Under the pieces are notes generated by a model. It saw only the letters and a list, made by a program, of their open reading frames with translations, made no database searches and was not told the DNA's origin. The translations under genes were made by a program, and so were the position numbers. A stretch of 64,000 bases of DNA from Sphaerochaeta associata (GTDB taxonomy: Bacteria; Spirochaetota; Spirochaetia; Sphaerochaetales; Sphaerochaetaceae): the NCBI RefSeq assembly GCF_022869165.1, contig NZ_CP094929.1, positions 1,736,001-1,800,000 of the forward strand, read 5' to 3'. The stretch's first letter is position 1. Each line of letters starts with the position of its first letter. Below, in pieces: positions 1 through 9,228 of this stretch.

Positions 1-1637
1 GCCATACTGTTGAAACTTTGAGCAATCGCAACCGATGCCATACCCACCGCAAACAACCTGATGTAGCTCATGATATTTGAGAAGGCGCTGATGGTGTTGA
101 GAAAGGTGGTAAAGAAACCACCCAACCCGCTGAGGAACCCTTTCAGAAAAGGCACTCCAGGAGCTTGACTTCCGAAGCTGACAACCAAAAGGAAACCAAT
201 TCCTACAATGCTGAATATCAGCATTACATCCGCAGGTTCTCCCACAACCAGTTGCAGGACGATGAAATAGAGCGCAAGGATATCGATCAACCACCCGATA
301 TCGGCGACAAAACTGAGGTCTTTCTTGGGAATCTTGTGCATGATGTTCATAATGCACGCAAGAGAAAGCTGAACAGTTCCAATGATGAAGCAGAACTTCA
401 TCACCTGGTTCTGCGCATCCACCGCAGTCAAGCCAAAGAGCTCCGGATAGTTCGAGATGGAAGGAATTACCAAGTTCTGAAGGAAGGGGAAAGCGACCAA
501 GATTGCTTTGGAACCGAACCAGGTTCCTGTCAGGCTCCCCCACACCAGTGTTGCGATACTCAGTACATAGATGAGCATCACCAAGGTGGTTGCCTTTTTC
601 TGCTTTGCATGCAAACCCACTGCAGCACCCAAGAAAATCAAGCCATAGCCTGCATCTCCGATGATCATGGCAAAGAAAAGGGTGAAGAAGAGCAAGAACC
701 AGGTACTGATGTCATTCTCGCGATATCCGGGTACCGTGCCCAAGATATCGAACACAGGCTTGATGATTCCAAGACCCTTTGCATACTTGACCAACGTCGG
801 AGGAGTGTCCTCTTCTGAAACATCATCGAGCAGATAAGCCCACTGATGAGAAGCTGCAAGACTGGTGAATTTCTCAACTTCCATTTCTGGCAGATATCCG
901 CAAATCCACGTCAACTCCTCGGTTGCTTGTAAAGACTCACCCACCCGTTCAAAACGCATCGCCATCTCGATTTTCTTGAGTTGCAGGGCAAAAGCATCAA
1001 GATATTCTGCGCCATGCTTGAGGTTTTGAACAATGTGCGAAAGCTGCTTCTGATCCGAGGCGAACCTCTTCTGCAGAAATCCAAGCCCATACTCCGGAAG
1101 GTAGAAACGAGTGGCCGAGACCTCGGAGGGAAGTTCACTCCCAACCGTTGCAATGGCCTCCAGACTGCCTACAGGAGCCAAGGGAAGGTACTGGATTGAA
1201 GCGTCTAGTTTTTCCAGGTCTTTCTTGGTGATGGTATAGAAATACAGCTTGATTCCTTGCATTGCAAGTGTACGTACCTGATCGGGATCGAAATCACCCC
1301 AGGCACTTAGTGCTTCAATTTGAATCTTGTCATGAGAAATCTGCTCTTCAAGCTTCTTTCTACTCTCCAAGAGTCCTTGATAGCGTTCCGCAACTTCGGC
1401 AAAGACTTCATCAGAGAGCGTCAGCTGCTCCTTAGGTTTTTTCTTATCCTGCAAATCTGCAATGGCAGAGCGAATTTGGCTGATCTGGTCATACGTCTTT
1501 TCAAGCCCTTCAATCCGATCATTGCGGACCTGCTGGGTGTCGATATGCAGGAGCCCGGCTTTTCTCAGGTCCCTGAGCATGGAGCGACCATTATGCGCCT
1601 GTACAATGATATAGGCTTTTTTCATTGGTACTATCAT
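1..1637 (-). CDS. atpI: V-type ATP synthase subunit I (partial, C-terminus beyond left edge)
   Basis: Membrane stator/ion-channel subunit a/I of the V-type ATPase; it couples ion flow through the K ring to the A/B catalytic head. About 545 codons are visible and no stop occurs before the edge. The start is the ATG of MIVPMKKAYIIV, which has a G-rich Shine-Dalgarno (SD) 6 nt upstream and follows the stop of subunit D directly; an internal ATG four codons later is less well placed. The N-terminal half is soluble and coiled-coil-like. The left end encodes hydrophobic helices including SYIRLFAVGMA, the conserved signature near the end of this family. It is the last complete-looking member of the operon here; the proteolipid K gene is expected just outside the window. 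Confidence 0.95.
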   Translation of the reverse strand, partial: MIVPMKKAYIIVQAHNGRSMLRDLRKAGLLHIDTQQVRNDRIEGLEKTYDQISQIRSAIADLQDKKKPKEQLTLSDEVFAEVAERYQGLLESRKKLEEQISHDKIQIEALSAWGDFDPDQVRTLAMQGIKLYFYTITKKDLEKLDASIQYLPLAPVGSLEAIATVGSELPSEVSATRFYLPEYGLGFLQKRFASDQKQLSHIVQNLKHGAEYLDAFALQLKKIEMAMRFERVGESLQATEELTWICGYLPEMEVEKFTSLAASHQWAYLLDDVSEEDTPPTLVKYAKGLGIIKPVFDILGTVPGYRENDISTWFLLFFTLFFAMIIGDAGYGLIFLGAAVGLHAKQKKATTLVMLIYVLSIATLVWGSLTGTWFGSKAILVAFPFLQNLVIPSISNYPELFGLTAVDAQNQVMKFCFIIGTVQLSLACIMNIMHKIPKKDLSFVADIGWLIDILALYFIVLQLVVGEPADVMLIFSIVGIGFLLVVSFGSQAPGVPFLKGFLSGLGGFFTTFLNTISAFSNIMSYIRLFAVGMASVAIAQSFNSM

Positions 1638-1638
1638 A

Positions 1639-2250
1639 TCAGGCCCCCTGCACCAGTTTTTTCTTGGCGATTTTACCCCGGACGACGGCAGCAGTCTGCT
1701 GATCTCCCAGATAAATCCCAATGCGTCTGATATTATCTTTCGCCTCAGGAATTTTTACTTTCTCAAAAAGATTGACTCGTTGGCTCGTGGTTCTCAACTC
1801 CCTTCCCAGCAACTTGATCTGCTGTTCCAAAGTTGATATCAAGGCATCGTACCGGGCACAATCACGAAGACTTTCCAATCCTTTATCGACCCACAGGGGA
1901 AACTCCCTCAAATCGTAGGAGATGGGAACAAACGTCAATTCCTTGAAAACAGGAATGTTAACCCCTGCAATATTTCCCTTGGTACGAACCACCCGGTCGA
2001 CTTTCACCAACTGTTCAACCTTGTGCTCAGCGCTGAATGCCGAGTTTTCATGGTAAACGGCGATCCAGCTCTGCATATCCTGAACCAGCTTCTCCTGTTT
2101 TACCCGCAATGAAGCAACCTCGGTCTCAATCTGCCTGATGACCATCTGCAGCTGTTGTTTTTTCAGCTGCAGGGTCGGCAGATACCGTTGGTATTGCTTC
2201 AATCGGTCTTTTTGCAGTTTTTGCTCGTTCTTCGTCAGTTTGACGGCCAT
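1639..2250 (-). CDS. atpD: V-type ATP synthase subunit D
   Basis: Central-stalk rotor subunit D, which turns inside the A3B3 head. The protein has 203 residues, the usual family length, opens MAVKLTKNEQKL, and is predicted to form two long helices with a short middle segment, as expected of an antiparallel coiled coil. An AAGGAG SD stands 5 nt before the ATG. The gene lies 9 nt downstream of subunit B and its stop is one base away from the subunit I start, so all are co-transcribed. Confidence 0.95.
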   Translation of the reverse strand: MAVKLTKNEQKLQKDRLKQYQRYLPTLQLKKQQLQMVIRQIETEVASLRVKQEKLVQDMQSWIAVYHENSAFSAEHKVEQLVKVDRVVRTKGNIAGVNIPVFKELTFVPISYDLREFPLWVDKGLESLRDCARYDALISTLEQQIKLLGRELRTTSQRVNLFEKVKIPEAKDNIRRIGIYLGDQQTAAVVRGKIAKKKLVQGA

Positions 2251-2259
2251 GCAAGCTCC

Positions 2260-3564
2260 TTAGTCGTTCAACTTCTTCGGCCAGCGGCTGAGGATAAGGT
2301 CACTCTTCAAACCGGTTTCATTCGGTTCGAAACACTGAGAGAGAATCTCCCAACCCAGGTCCAATGCCTGCTCAAGAGAAATATTCACACTCAAATCCAT
2401 CAACTTGGACTCAAACAAACGACCATACTTAAGGAGTTTGTCGTCCCATTCGGTCATCATGAATCCCATGGACTTCTTCTCAACAGACTCCTTGTACGAA
2501 GCATAGAGCTTGATCATACCGTCCATCAAGGAACGATGGTCGTCACGGGTATCCTTGTTTACCTGCTGCTTGAGTCGGCTCAACGAACCAAAGGGTTCGA
2601 TGCGTCCGCCCTTGAGGTAGTACTGCCCCTCGGTGATATACCCGGTATTGTCTGGAACCGGATGGGTTACGTCGTCACCAGGCATGGTGGTAACAGCCAG
2701 GATGGTAACCGAGCCGGCACCCTCGAAGTCTACAGCCTTCTCATAACGGGAAGCAAGTGAACTGTAAAGGTCTCCCGGATAGCCGCGGTTGGAAGGCACC
2801 TGATCCATGGTAATGGCCATTTCCTTCATGGAGTCGGCGAAGTTGGTCATATCGGTAAGCAGTACCAGAACCTTCTTTCCATCGAGGGCGAAGCGTTCGG
2901 CTACTGCAAGAGCCATGTCCGGCACCAGCATGCACTCAACGGTCGGGTCGCTTGCAGTATGGATGAACATAATCGTCCTGCTCATTGCACCACTGCTTTC
3001 CAGGGTATCCTTGAAGAACAGATAGTCATCATACTTCAATCCCATGCCGCCAAGAACGATCAAATCAACTTCAGCCTGCATGGCGATGCGGGCGAGCAGT
3101 TGGTTGTACGGCTCTCCGCTGACAGAGAAAATCGGCAGTTTCTGGCTTTCTACGAGCGTATTGAATACGTCGATCATCGGAATACCGGTTCTGATCATGT
3201 TTCTCGGGATGATGCGCTTCGCCGGGTTTACTGCAGGACCGCCGATATCGATCATATTCTCGGTCATGGACGGGCCGTTGTCACGAGGAGTGCCGGTACC
3301 GTCGAACACACGACCTAAAAGATTGTCGGTATAGGAGACACGCATGGGAACTCCAAGGAAACGAACCTGATCACCGGTTGAAATTCCCTGCGCACCACTG
3401 AAAACCTGCAGCGAAACCAGATCATTGTCGAGTTTGATGACGTTGGCATAACTCTGCACTGAACCGGAAGTTACAATAGCCAATTCACTATTACGTACAT
3501 CCTTTGCACGGACTGTGATGACGTTACCGACAATGGACTCAATTTTTGAATATACCTTTTGCAT
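2260..3564 (-). CDS. atpB: V-type ATP synthase subunit B
   Basis: Non-catalytic nucleotide-binding subunit B of the A3B3 head (434 residues, normal length). It has the beta-barrel N-terminus and RecA-like fold of the family but lacks a P-loop, as expected for B. Recognisable stretches include [34 protein letters not shown] and [15 protein letters not shown] place the start at the ATG encoding [10 protein letters not shown] with AAGGGG 6 nt upstream, rather than the TTG two codons earlier. It follows subunit A by 10 nt. Confidence 0.96.
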   Translation of the reverse strand: MQKVYSKIESIVGNVITVRAKDVRNSELAIVTSGSVQSYANVIKLDNDLVSLQVFSGAQGISTGDQVRFLGVPMRVSYTDNLLGRVFDGTGTPRDNGPSMTENMIDIGGPAVNPAKRIIPRNMIRTGIPMIDVFNTLVESQKLPIFSVSGEPYNQLLARIAMQAEVDLIVLGGMGLKYDDYLFFKDTLESSGAMSRTIMFIHTASDPTVECMLVPDMALAVAERFALDGKKVLVLLTDMTNFADSMKEMAITMDQVPSNRGYPGDLYSSLASRYEKAVDFEGAGSVTILAVTTMPGDDVTHPVPDNTGYITEGQYYLKGGRIEPFGSLSRLKQQVNKDTRDDHRSLMDGMIKLYASYKESVEKKSMGFMMTEWDDKLLKYGRLFESKLMDLSVNISLEQALDLGWEILSQCFEPNETGLKSDLILSRWPKKLND

Positions 3565-3574
3565 CTGCAACCCC

Positions 3575-5332
3575 TTAGATCAGCTTCTCGGCATCAGGAT
3601 CAACAGCAACCTGTTTACCCTTGTAGAGCGTCTCAATTTCTTTCTCAATCTGAGCAAATCGCTCTCCCTTGAAAGGAACGTTGTTCCAGTCCAGGAAATG
3701 CTGCCTGATAGTATTGAAGAACGAACGAACCTGTTTCTTGTCATCGAAGGCGAACTCGCTTGCCAAGACCTTGAACAACAAGTCGAACAAGTAGCGCTGT
3801 CGTTCAATAGGGATTGAGGAGTCGACCGGGTCGAAGGAGTTCTGCTGAAGATAGCATGCATCCAGGAGCTCACCCTTCTGATACGTTACATAGTCGACGA
3901 CCGAAGTTCCCTCTTCACCTACAACCTTCATCATCTGGTTGATTTCACTACCCCTGAAGAGGATGCGTCGAGCATACTCCACTTTGCTTCCCTTGATGAC
4001 ACCCTCATATTTCGACCATGAGGAGAGAGGGTCGATGGCAGGATACTTACGTGCATCACTTCTCTCCCTGCTCAGTCCATGGAAGGCACCGACAACCTTC
4101 AGTGTAGCCTGGGTGACAGGCTCCTCGAAGTTACCGCCTGCAGGACTTACCGTTCCGCCGATTGTGACGGAACCAATGCGTCCATCCTTGAGTCGAACTT
4201 TGCATGCTCGTTCATAGAACTCTGCAATCCTGCTCTCGAGGTAGGCAGGGAAGGCTTCCTCACCTGGAATCTCCTCAAGTCTTCCACTCATCTCCCGCAT
4301 GGCCTGCGCCCAGCGGCTGGTGGAATCGGCAAGCAGAAGAATGTTCAAACCCATCTGCCGGTAGTATTCTGCGATTGTGACCGCTGTATACACCGAAGCC
4401 TCACGACTGGCTACAGGCATGGAGGAAGTATTGCAGATGATGATGGTTCGTTCCATCAAGGACCGACCGGTCTTCGGGTCGGTGAGCTCGGGGAACTCCT
4501 TAAGTACTTCAACGACCTCACCGGCGCGTTCACCGCAGGCTGCTATGATTACGATATCCACATCGGCATTACGGCTGGTCATATGTTGCAAAACAGTCTT
4601 TCCTGCTCCAAATGGTCCGGGAGTACAGTAGGTGCCGCCCTTGGCGACAGGCAGGAAAGTATCGATGATCCTGATTTTTGTAACCAGTGTCTCATCGGGA
4701 CGAAGCCGCTCTTCGTAAAGCTTGATGGCCTTCTTTACAGGCCAGGTAAAGACCATGGAGAGCTCCTTTTTTGCGCCCTTTTGGTCTTCAACCACACAGA
4801 CAATGTCACGCACCCCATAGGAGCCCTTTTCCTTGATCGAAAGCACCTTGTAGGGAACATTGGCGAATGTGAACGGCACCATGATTTGATGGGTGAACAA
4901 CCCTTCGGGAACAGTGCCGAAGGTATCGCCGGGATAGAGGGTGTCACCGACGCCGGCGGTCGGGGTGAAATCCCAGTTCTTATTCGGGATGGCATCGAGG
5001 TAGACGCCACGCTGCAGGAAAAAGCCGCACTGCTCGGCAAGCTGGGGAAGAGGATTCTGCAGACCATCGTAGATTTGTTGCAAGAGACCGGGCCCGAGCG
5101 CCACGCTCAACATTTCGTCAGTGAATTCAACACGGTCGCCTACACTGATGCCGTTGGTCATTTCAAACACCTGAAGAGCGGCGGTATTTCCGTTGATGCG
5201 GATTACCTCGCCCTTGAGGCGGTCGGAACCGACCTGAATATACCCTACCTCGTTCTTGGAGATGGCATTGTCAAATTCGACTGTTACCATGTTTCCATTG
5301 ACGCCCAGAACACGTCCACTTGTATTTGCCAT
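3575..5332 (-). CDS. atpA: V-type ATP synthase catalytic subunit A
   Basis: Catalytic subunit A of the V-type ATPase (585 residues). It carries the Walker A loop GPFGAGKT at about residue 238 and the extra non-homologous insert of V-type A subunits before it. The start is the ATG of [13 protein letters not shown], with GGAG 6 nt upstream; a GTG four codons earlier would overlap the preceding stop. In this organism the enzyme could pump H+ or Na+ and could work in either direction; the sequence here does not decide this. Confidence 0.97.
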   Translation of the reverse strand: MANTSGRVLGVNGNMVTVEFDNAISKNEVGYIQVGSDRLKGEVIRINGNTAALQVFEMTNGISVGDRVEFTDEMLSVALGPGLLQQIYDGLQNPLPQLAEQCGFFLQRGVYLDAIPNKNWDFTPTAGVGDTLYPGDTFGTVPEGLFTHQIMVPFTFANVPYKVLSIKEKGSYGVRDIVCVVEDQKGAKKELSMVFTWPVKKAIKLYEERLRPDETLVTKIRIIDTFLPVAKGGTYCTPGPFGAGKTVLQHMTSRNADVDIVIIAACGERAGEVVEVLKEFPELTDPKTGRSLMERTIIICNTSSMPVASREASVYTAVTIAEYYRQMGLNILLLADSTSRWAQAMREMSGRLEEIPGEEAFPAYLESRIAEFYERACKVRLKDGRIGSVTIGGTVSPAGGNFEEPVTQATLKVVGAFHGLSRERSDARKYPAIDPLSSWSKYEGVIKGSKVEYARRILFRGSEINQMMKVVGEEGTSVVDYVTYQKGELLDACYLQQNSFDPVDSSIPIERQRYLFDLLFKVLASEFAFDDKKQVRSFFNTIRQHFLDWNNVPFKGERFAQIEKEIETLYKGKQVAVDPDAEKLI

Positions 5333-5343
5333 ATCAAACTCCA

Positions 5344-5877
5344 CTAATTATTCGCTATTTCAGTTTGAATATTGGAGAAGAGACGCTTGAACTCGGCATT
5401 TCCCTCCTCACGGGTAAAGAGACTCTTTCGCTGAAGCAATTTCAACTTGAGTGCAAAACTCAAGAGAGCCTCTATGTCAAAGGTATGCAAGGTTGCAAGC
5501 TCGTCCAAGAATTTCCAATGCAAGGTTAGCAAGAGCAACTCCGCCTCCAGTACATTCTCTTGGGCAAGGGCCTGACGGACCGTATCGCTGATTCTTCCTT
5601 CCTTGTCCGCATCGTTGCGATAAGCAGGGTCGGAAAGGGACAGCTTTCGACTTCGTTGTTCCACCAGTTCCTTGTTCACCATCGTCTCGAAGTGCTGATA
5701 CGCCTTCAAGAAAGGGTGAGAGGCCTTCTCCCCGCTCAAAGCCATGCAAAGCAGGTGGTAGTGCCGTTCACTGACCTGCGTTTTGCATAGCGTGAGAAAA
5801 GTTTCGGTGGAAAACGAAAGCGGCCCGTCCAAGCGCAACGTCGGCAAGGTCGCAACCAGATAATAGTAGGAAGCCAC
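5344..5877 (-). CDS. DUF2764 family protein of the V-ATPase operon
   Basis: A 177-residue, mainly helical soluble protein that opens MASYYYLVATLPTL. DUF2764 genes sit between subunits E and A in the V-ATPase operons of spirochaetes, as here (9 nt after E, 11 nt before A). No subunit C, F or G gene is visible in this cluster, and the protein's N-terminal YYYLVATLP and all-helical character would suit a replacement for central-stalk subunit C. That role is inference; nothing in the sequence shows a catalytic site. Confidence 0.8.
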   Translation of the reverse strand: MASYYYLVATLPTLRLDGPLSFSTETFLTLCKTQVSERHYHLLCMALSGEKASHPFLKAYQHFETMVNKELVEQRSRKLSLSDPAYRNDADKEGRISDTVRQALAQENVLEAELLLLTLHWKFLDELATLHTFDIEALLSFALKLKLLQRKSLFTREEGNAEFKRLFSNIQTEIANN

Positions 5878-5886
5878 GTTGTCTCC

Positions 5887-6489
5887 TTACTTCGCCGAAC
5901 TGAAGACGATCTTTTCGATTGCAGCAGAGAGGAATGGCTTAAGCAGCGCCGCTGTCTCTTCTGCACTGAAGTCATAGAATGAGGCGCCATCCTTCGCGGC
6001 AATCCTGAAACCAGTAGACACGGAGGCAACCGGCTTGATTTCAAGACCGGCCTTGATGGCATCGCTCAACTGTCCAGCAAGACTCTTGGCAAGTGCATCA
6101 AAGTCTTTCCGGCTCAACTGTACTTCGTGTTGCTTGGCATCGCCAAGGGAAGCAACGACACTGGCAATCAGTGAAACCAAATCATTTGAAGCATAAGCCT
6201 TCTCGACCTGCTCGACGAGCAGTCTATCCAACTGGGTGGTGATGGCTTTCTTGAGCGAGAGCTGCACATCACGGCTGGCCTGTTGCAGGCTGGAACGTGC
6301 GCTTTGGTCCCGAGTGTCGATCTCCCTCTGTGCTTTCTCCAACAATGAGGCTGCTTCTTTTTTCGCCTCTCTGATCAAATCTTCGGCCTGGGCCTTCGCA
6401 TCAGCAATAATCTGGGCTGCCTCTTTTTGGGCAACCTCAATCCCATCCTTGCGGATGGAAGCAACCAAATCTTGAATTTGTTGAGCCAT
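5887..6489 (-). CDS. atpE: V-type ATP synthase subunit E
   Basis: Peripheral-stalk subunit E (200 residues). The N-terminal about 100 residues are a long charged, alanine-rich coiled coil (KEAAQIIADAKAQAEDLIRE), followed by a globular C-terminal domain that holds the A/B head. It is the first gene of the operon: a promoter lies at 6519-6547, and an AAGGTAGGA SD precedes the ATG. No gene precedes it on this strand. Confidence 0.93.
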   Translation of the reverse strand: MAQQIQDLVASIRKDGIEVAQKEAAQIIADAKAQAEDLIREAKKEAASLLEKAQREIDTRDQSARSSLQQASRDVQLSLKKAITTQLDRLLVEQVEKAYASNDLVSLIASVVASLGDAKQHEVQLSRKDFDALAKSLAGQLSDAIKAGLEIKPVASVSTGFRIAAKDGASFYDFSAEETAALLKPFLSAAIEKIVFSSAK

Positions 6490-6518
6490 CTGATTTCCTA
6501 CCTTCTACTGTGTGCATA

Positions 6519-6547
6519 ATGATACGGGATAACGCTGACTTGTGCAA
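6519..6547 (-). promoter_or_regulatory. Promoter of the V-ATPase operon
   Basis: TTGCAC (6542-6547), 17-bp spacer, TATCAT (6519-6524). The predicted transcription start is about 22-25 nt before the atpE ATG, leaving room for its SD. The TTGCAY-type -35 recurs at udp, at 6717 and at 40379. Confidence 0.65.
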
Positions 6548-6681
6548 TCAAACCAAAGCCCATACCTTCTGGACAAACTCTGACAATTATCCAGCAATGA
6601 TACAGAAAATTCAACCTATTTCAGCATACTTTCGCTCAGTAAACACGGTAATATGAATTTTATTTGCCATTATATGAAGCA

Positions 6682-6711
6682 AATCACACAATTGAGGATG
6701 CAAGTGTGATT
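6682..6711. repeat. Inverted repeat AATCACAC/GTGTGATT upstream of the 6752 gene
   Basis: AATCACAC (6682-6689) and GTGTGATT (6704-6711) are exact inverted copies separated by 14 nt, ending 5 bp before the -35 hexamer at 6717. The site could be an operator for the 6752 gene; no regulator is identified. Confidence 0.5.
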
Positions 6712-6716
6712 GTGGT

Positions 6717-6745
6717 TTGCATACTTGTCCCACTTTTGATACGAT
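6717..6745 (+). promoter_or_regulatory. Promoter predicted to give a leaderless mRNA
   Basis: TTGCAT (6717-6722), 17-bp spacer, TACGAT (6740-6745), then 6 nt to the ATG at 6752. Transcription would start at or within a base or two of the start codon. No SD-like sequence is present. Confidence 0.6.
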
Positions 6746-6751
6746 GCCTTC

Positions 6752-7066
6752 ATGCTTGTACACGATCGATATTCCCACTTGTTTACCAATCAAAAAGTCC
6801 GTGGATTGCTGCGAATCAAAAACCTGCAAAGCAATAAGGTCCTGTTGGTTATGAGCGAGGACCTGGCATCGGACATACAGAAAATCCGTTTCTCCTTGGA
6901 TCTCGGCACCTATGAGCACGAGGTACTGCAACAAGAGTATGAAACCATCGGCCTTGAGCTTTTCAGTATCGATGCCTACTATCAGGCAACGGCGGAAGAA
7001 AATCTGCAACGCTTGCTTGAACAGCATACTCATGCCCTGAAATTGCAATCAGCTTCCCTTTACTGA
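6752..7066 (+). CDS. Degenerate GIY-YIG-like small protein
   Basis: A 104-residue protein. Residues about 17-90 (GLLRIKNLQSNKVLLVMSED, then LQQEYETIGLELFSIDAYY) follow the pattern of small GIY-YIG proteins: G-hydrophobic-I-N-x-x-(N/S)-K, a helix, LQ-x-x-(Y/W)-x-x-x-G-x-E-x-F. The catalytic GIY and YIG tyrosines and the expected arginine are not evident, so nuclease activity is doubtful. It resembles the protein at 8817-9155 in layout. There is no SD, and the promoter lies so close that a leaderless transcript is expected. It is followed after 44 nt by the gene at 7111, probably in one operon. Family assignment is by eye. Confidence 0.65.
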   Translation: MLVHDRYSHLFTNQKVRGLLRIKNLQSNKVLLVMSEDLASDIQKIRFSLDLGTYEHEVLQQEYETIGLELFSIDAYYQATAEENLQRLLEQHTHALKLQSASLY

Positions 7067-7110
7067 AGCAAAAGAGCTGGTGATGCACCTGTCCCTTCAG
7101 GAGGAGGCGG

Positions 7111-7539
7111 ATGTATTACCTACTTACCTATAGAACCCGACGGTGTTTGTTTGCTACAGCAGACGACGCATTTCACTGTCTGCAAGCATGGCAGCAGTGG
7201 GCCGAAGCGCATACATGCAATCTAATCGATTATTTGCTCTTGCCTCATTGCCTGCAGCTTGTTCTGCAGGGTCGCATCCAAGTGTACCGGACCAAGACAT
7301 TGGTTATACAGCAACTCACAGACGAAGAGCTGCTTGCATCTCTGGCAAGACTCGGCATGCATGGCAGGAACTATCCATTTTGCGGAACCTACGAACTCTA
7401 TCACGCGAGCAACTGTTACGCCGCATTGGGAAAGGCAGGGTTTTACGCCCTGCCCTATCCTTTATCAGTTATTTTGAAAGCAAAAAAGAACCAATCAAGC
7501 AAGAGAGCGCGCACGGTCGATTGCGATGAGATTGCGTAG
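7111..7539 (+). CDS. REP-associated/IS200-type transposase-like protein with lost HUH motif
   Basis: A 142-residue protein with a very strong SD (AGGAGG, 6 nt before ATG). The first 55 residues match the pattern of Y1 (TnpA-REP) domains: beta strand [13 protein letters not shown], helix [15 protein letters not shown], then [14 protein letters not shown] where active enzymes have YVLMPDHVHLLL. The two metal-binding histidines of HUH are replaced (HCLQ in place of DHVH), so strand-cleavage chemistry is unlikely. The C-terminal half diverges. Its last 45 nt overlap the end of udp on the other strand. It may be a domesticated or decaying transposase; function unknown. Confidence 0.6.
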   Translation: MYYLLTYRTRRCLFATADDAFHCLQAWQQWAEAHTCNLIDYLLLPHCLQLVLQGRIQVYRTKTLVIQQLTDEELLASLARLGMHGRNYPFCGTYELYHASNCYAALGKAGFYALPYPLSVILKAKKNQSSKRARTVDCDEIA

Positions 7540-8283
7540 GGCTTGTACTGTCACCCGGATTGCATCCTCGGTATCATGAAGCTTTGGATTGTCCATACCC
7601 AGTATCTCACGTTCCTGGTTTCCCACCACCGAAAACGCACTGCCGCATCGCGCTCCCAAACGGGCTGCCACGACAAACAAAGCTGCACTTTCCATTTCGG
7701 AAGCGAGAACGCCCAAGCGTTTCCAGGCTTCCCACTTGTTGATCAAATCATAGCTGACCGGCATGATTGCAGGATCATGTTGACCGTAGAAGGAGTCCTT
7801 GCACTGCACAACACCGATATGGCTCCTCTTTCCGAGCATGTTTGCAGCCTCGGCAAGAGCCTGCACGACCTCAAAACTGGCTACGGCGGGAAATTCAATC
7901 GGAGCATACTCGCGGCTTGTTCCCTCCATGCGTACAGCACCGGTTGCAATAACCACATCACCGCCCATGACCGGAAGGGCGATGCCCCCGCACGTACCCA
8001 TGCGGATGAAGGTGTCACTGCCGCATTTATACAGCTCTTCCATGGCTATGGAAGCAGAAGGCCCTCCGATTCCCGTGGAAGTGACAGAAACCTTTTCCCC
8101 GTCCAGAAACCCTGTATAGGTTACATACTCCCGGGTGTCAGCCACCTGTTTCGCATCATCAAAATGCTTTGCAATCAGTGGAACACGCTTTGGATCGCCG
8201 GGAAGAATAACGTAGCGGCCTACATCGCCTTCCTTGATATGCAAATGGTATTGGATACCCGTTCCATTCATATAATCAGACAT
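7495..8283 (-). CDS. udp: Uridine phosphorylase
   Basis: Cleaves uridine with phosphate to uracil and ribose-1-phosphate in pyrimidine salvage. It has 262 residues, the usual length. Family features include the phosphate-binding segment [13 protein letters not shown], the loop RMGTCGGI at about residues 94-101, the insert [12 protein letters not shown], and EMESAALF that contacts the ribose. An AGGAG SD and its own promoter (8306-8334) are present. The 3' end overlaps the convergent 7111 gene by 45 nt. Confidence 0.95.
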   Translation of the reverse strand: MSDYMNGTGIQYHLHIKEGDVGRYVILPGDPKRVPLIAKHFDDAKQVADTREYVTYTGFLDGEKVSVTSTGIGGPSASIAMEELYKCGSDTFIRMGTCGGIALPVMGGDVVIATGAVRMEGTSREYAPIEFPAVASFEVVQALAEAANMLGKRSHIGVVQCKDSFYGQHDPAIMPVSYDLINKWEAWKRLGVLASEMESAALFVVAARLGARCGSAFSVVGNQEREILGMDNPKLHDTEDAIRVTVQALRNLIAIDRARSLA

Positions 8284-8305
8284 ACCTGTCTCCTCTCATA
8301 CCCCT

Positions 8306-8334
8306 ATGGTACCATCACAAAAACAGAAGTGCAA
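8306..8334 (-). promoter_or_regulatory. Promoter of udp
   Basis: TTGCAC (8329-8334), 17-bp spacer, TACCAT (8306-8311), giving a leader of about 15-20 nt that contains the SD of udp. The promoter lies between udp and the end of the gene at 8341. Confidence 0.6.
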
Positions 8335-8340
8335 GAAAGC

Positions 8341-8820
8341 TCAGTATCCCATGGTTTTCAAAAGCGATGAGAGCAACGCGAACCGTTCTCCCAAGCGCTC
8401 CCCTTCCCGGGAGACCACATCGGCAAGCAGGCGAATATCGGTATCGATCATCTCATTGTCCGTACATACCTCAACCGTCATCGCATCACCCTGCATCGGT
8501 ATCCGGTCAATTCGTGTTTGGGCGGGATCGTAATACTTGGGTAACCGATAGGCATCCTGAAAGTACAAATTGGTTCTGCACACCAATATCGCCAGATCCA
8601 GGACACGGTGCAGCGGCAGCTCCTCGCTTTGGCGTGACCATTTCTCTCCGGTATGGCGCCACACTTTTGCAGAGGCTTCGATGTTTCCCCGGTCGTTCCA
8701 TTGGGCAAGGCCGACCGAAAGTCCTTTTGCGTCGCTCTGTAGTGCCATAGCACCATCCACATTCTCATAATTCGGGACTACAATGACCGGCTTGTGCTTG
8801 AGTGTTGTAGGAATATTCAT
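8341..8820 (-). CDS. Conserved protein of unknown function (DUF6530-like)
   Basis: A 159-residue soluble protein without signal peptide or membrane segments. I recognise the pattern of a widespread uncharacterised family from phrases such as LKHKPVIVVPNYENVDG, LAQWNDRG, KVWRHTGEKWSRQSEELPLHR and the C-terminal LLKTMGY; the DUF number is from memory. Its ATG overlaps the stop of the GIY-YIG gene by 4 nt (ATGA), so the two are translationally coupled. Biochemical role unknown. Confidence 0.7.
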   Translation of the reverse strand: MNIPTTLKHKPVIVVPNYENVDGAMALQSDAKGLSVGLAQWNDRGNIEASAKVWRHTGEKWSRQSEELPLHRVLDLAILVCRTNLYFQDAYRLPKYYDPAQTRIDRIPMQGDAMTVEVCTDNEMIDTDIRLLADVVSREGERLGERFALLSSLLKTMGY

Positions 8821-9155
8821 ACACGTATCTCCTTTGCTTGAAGAACCTGTTCCTTATACAACTCCAACAGGATCGCTAGATTCTCCTCTATTGCCTCCGT
8901 TTCTTCCATCGGTGGGAGAAACTCAAGGATTTTGAAGGTGAATGCATCCTCTCCATGGTTCGCATAGGCAGCCTGAAGGCTCGGAAGATTCGCCAGGGCC
9001 CCTACCGACAGTCTGAAGAAGATGCGTTGCTTGATGGTATCCAGATCCTTGGTAACACCAATATAGTGCTCGCCGCTGATTGAACAGGTGAGCATAAAAC
9101 ACCCCATCGGGTGTCTCATCTCTTCATATTGCTTTCTTAAAGCTTTCTTATCCAT
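8817..9155 (-). CDS. Small GIY-YIG-like protein
   Basis: A 112-residue protein of the short, single-domain GIY-YIG family: MGCFMLTCSISGEHYIGVTKDL (GIY becomes CFM, but YIG is intact), a helix with QRIFFRLSVG, then LQAAYANHGEDAFTFKILEFL. These proteins are common in Firmicutes, Bacteroidetes and spirochaetes and have no established role. An AAGGA SD precedes the ATG, and the upstream region carries a palindrome (9164-9186). It is the first gene of a two-gene operon with the 8341 gene. Confidence 0.7.
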   Translation of the reverse strand: MDKKALRKQYEEMRHPMGCFMLTCSISGEHYIGVTKDLDTIKQRIFFRLSVGALANLPSLQAAYANHGEDAFTFKILEFLPPMEETEAIEENLAILLELYKEQVLQAKEIRV

Positions 9156-9163
9156 AATGTCCT

Positions 9164-9186
9164 TTAGTAATTTACTAATTTACTAA
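9164..9186. promoter_or_regulatory. Palindromic operator-like repeat TTAGTAA-T-TTACTAA
   Basis: TTAGTAA (9164-9170) and TTACTAA (9172-9178) form an exact odd palindrome, and a second direct copy TTTACTAA follows at 9179-9186. The array ends about 9 nt before the start codon of the 9155 gene and overlaps its SD region, a position suited to repression. The regulator is unknown. Confidence 0.45.
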
Positions 9187-9192
9187 ATACAG

Positions 9193-9219
9193 TAAAAAGC
9201 CTCTCATGTAAAGAGAGGC
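9193..9219 (-). terminator. Intrinsic terminator of mutS2
   Basis: GCCTCTC/GAGAGGC arms (9199-9205 and 9213-9219) with a 7-nt loop, followed on the minus strand by TTTTTA. It lies 10 nt after the mutS2 stop. Confidence 0.85.
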
Positions 9220-9228
9220 GGTTGCAAT

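Noticed and set aside
2309-2318. Another exact AAACCGGTTT palindrome
   Set aside because: It lies inside the atpB coding sequence, lacks the adjoining AGTAT, and is far from any promoter, so I take it as chance.
6611-7048. 145-codon minus-strand ORF before atpE
   Set aside because: It covers the 6752 gene in antisense and has no SD or family likeness; the plus-strand gene has a promoter and family pattern.
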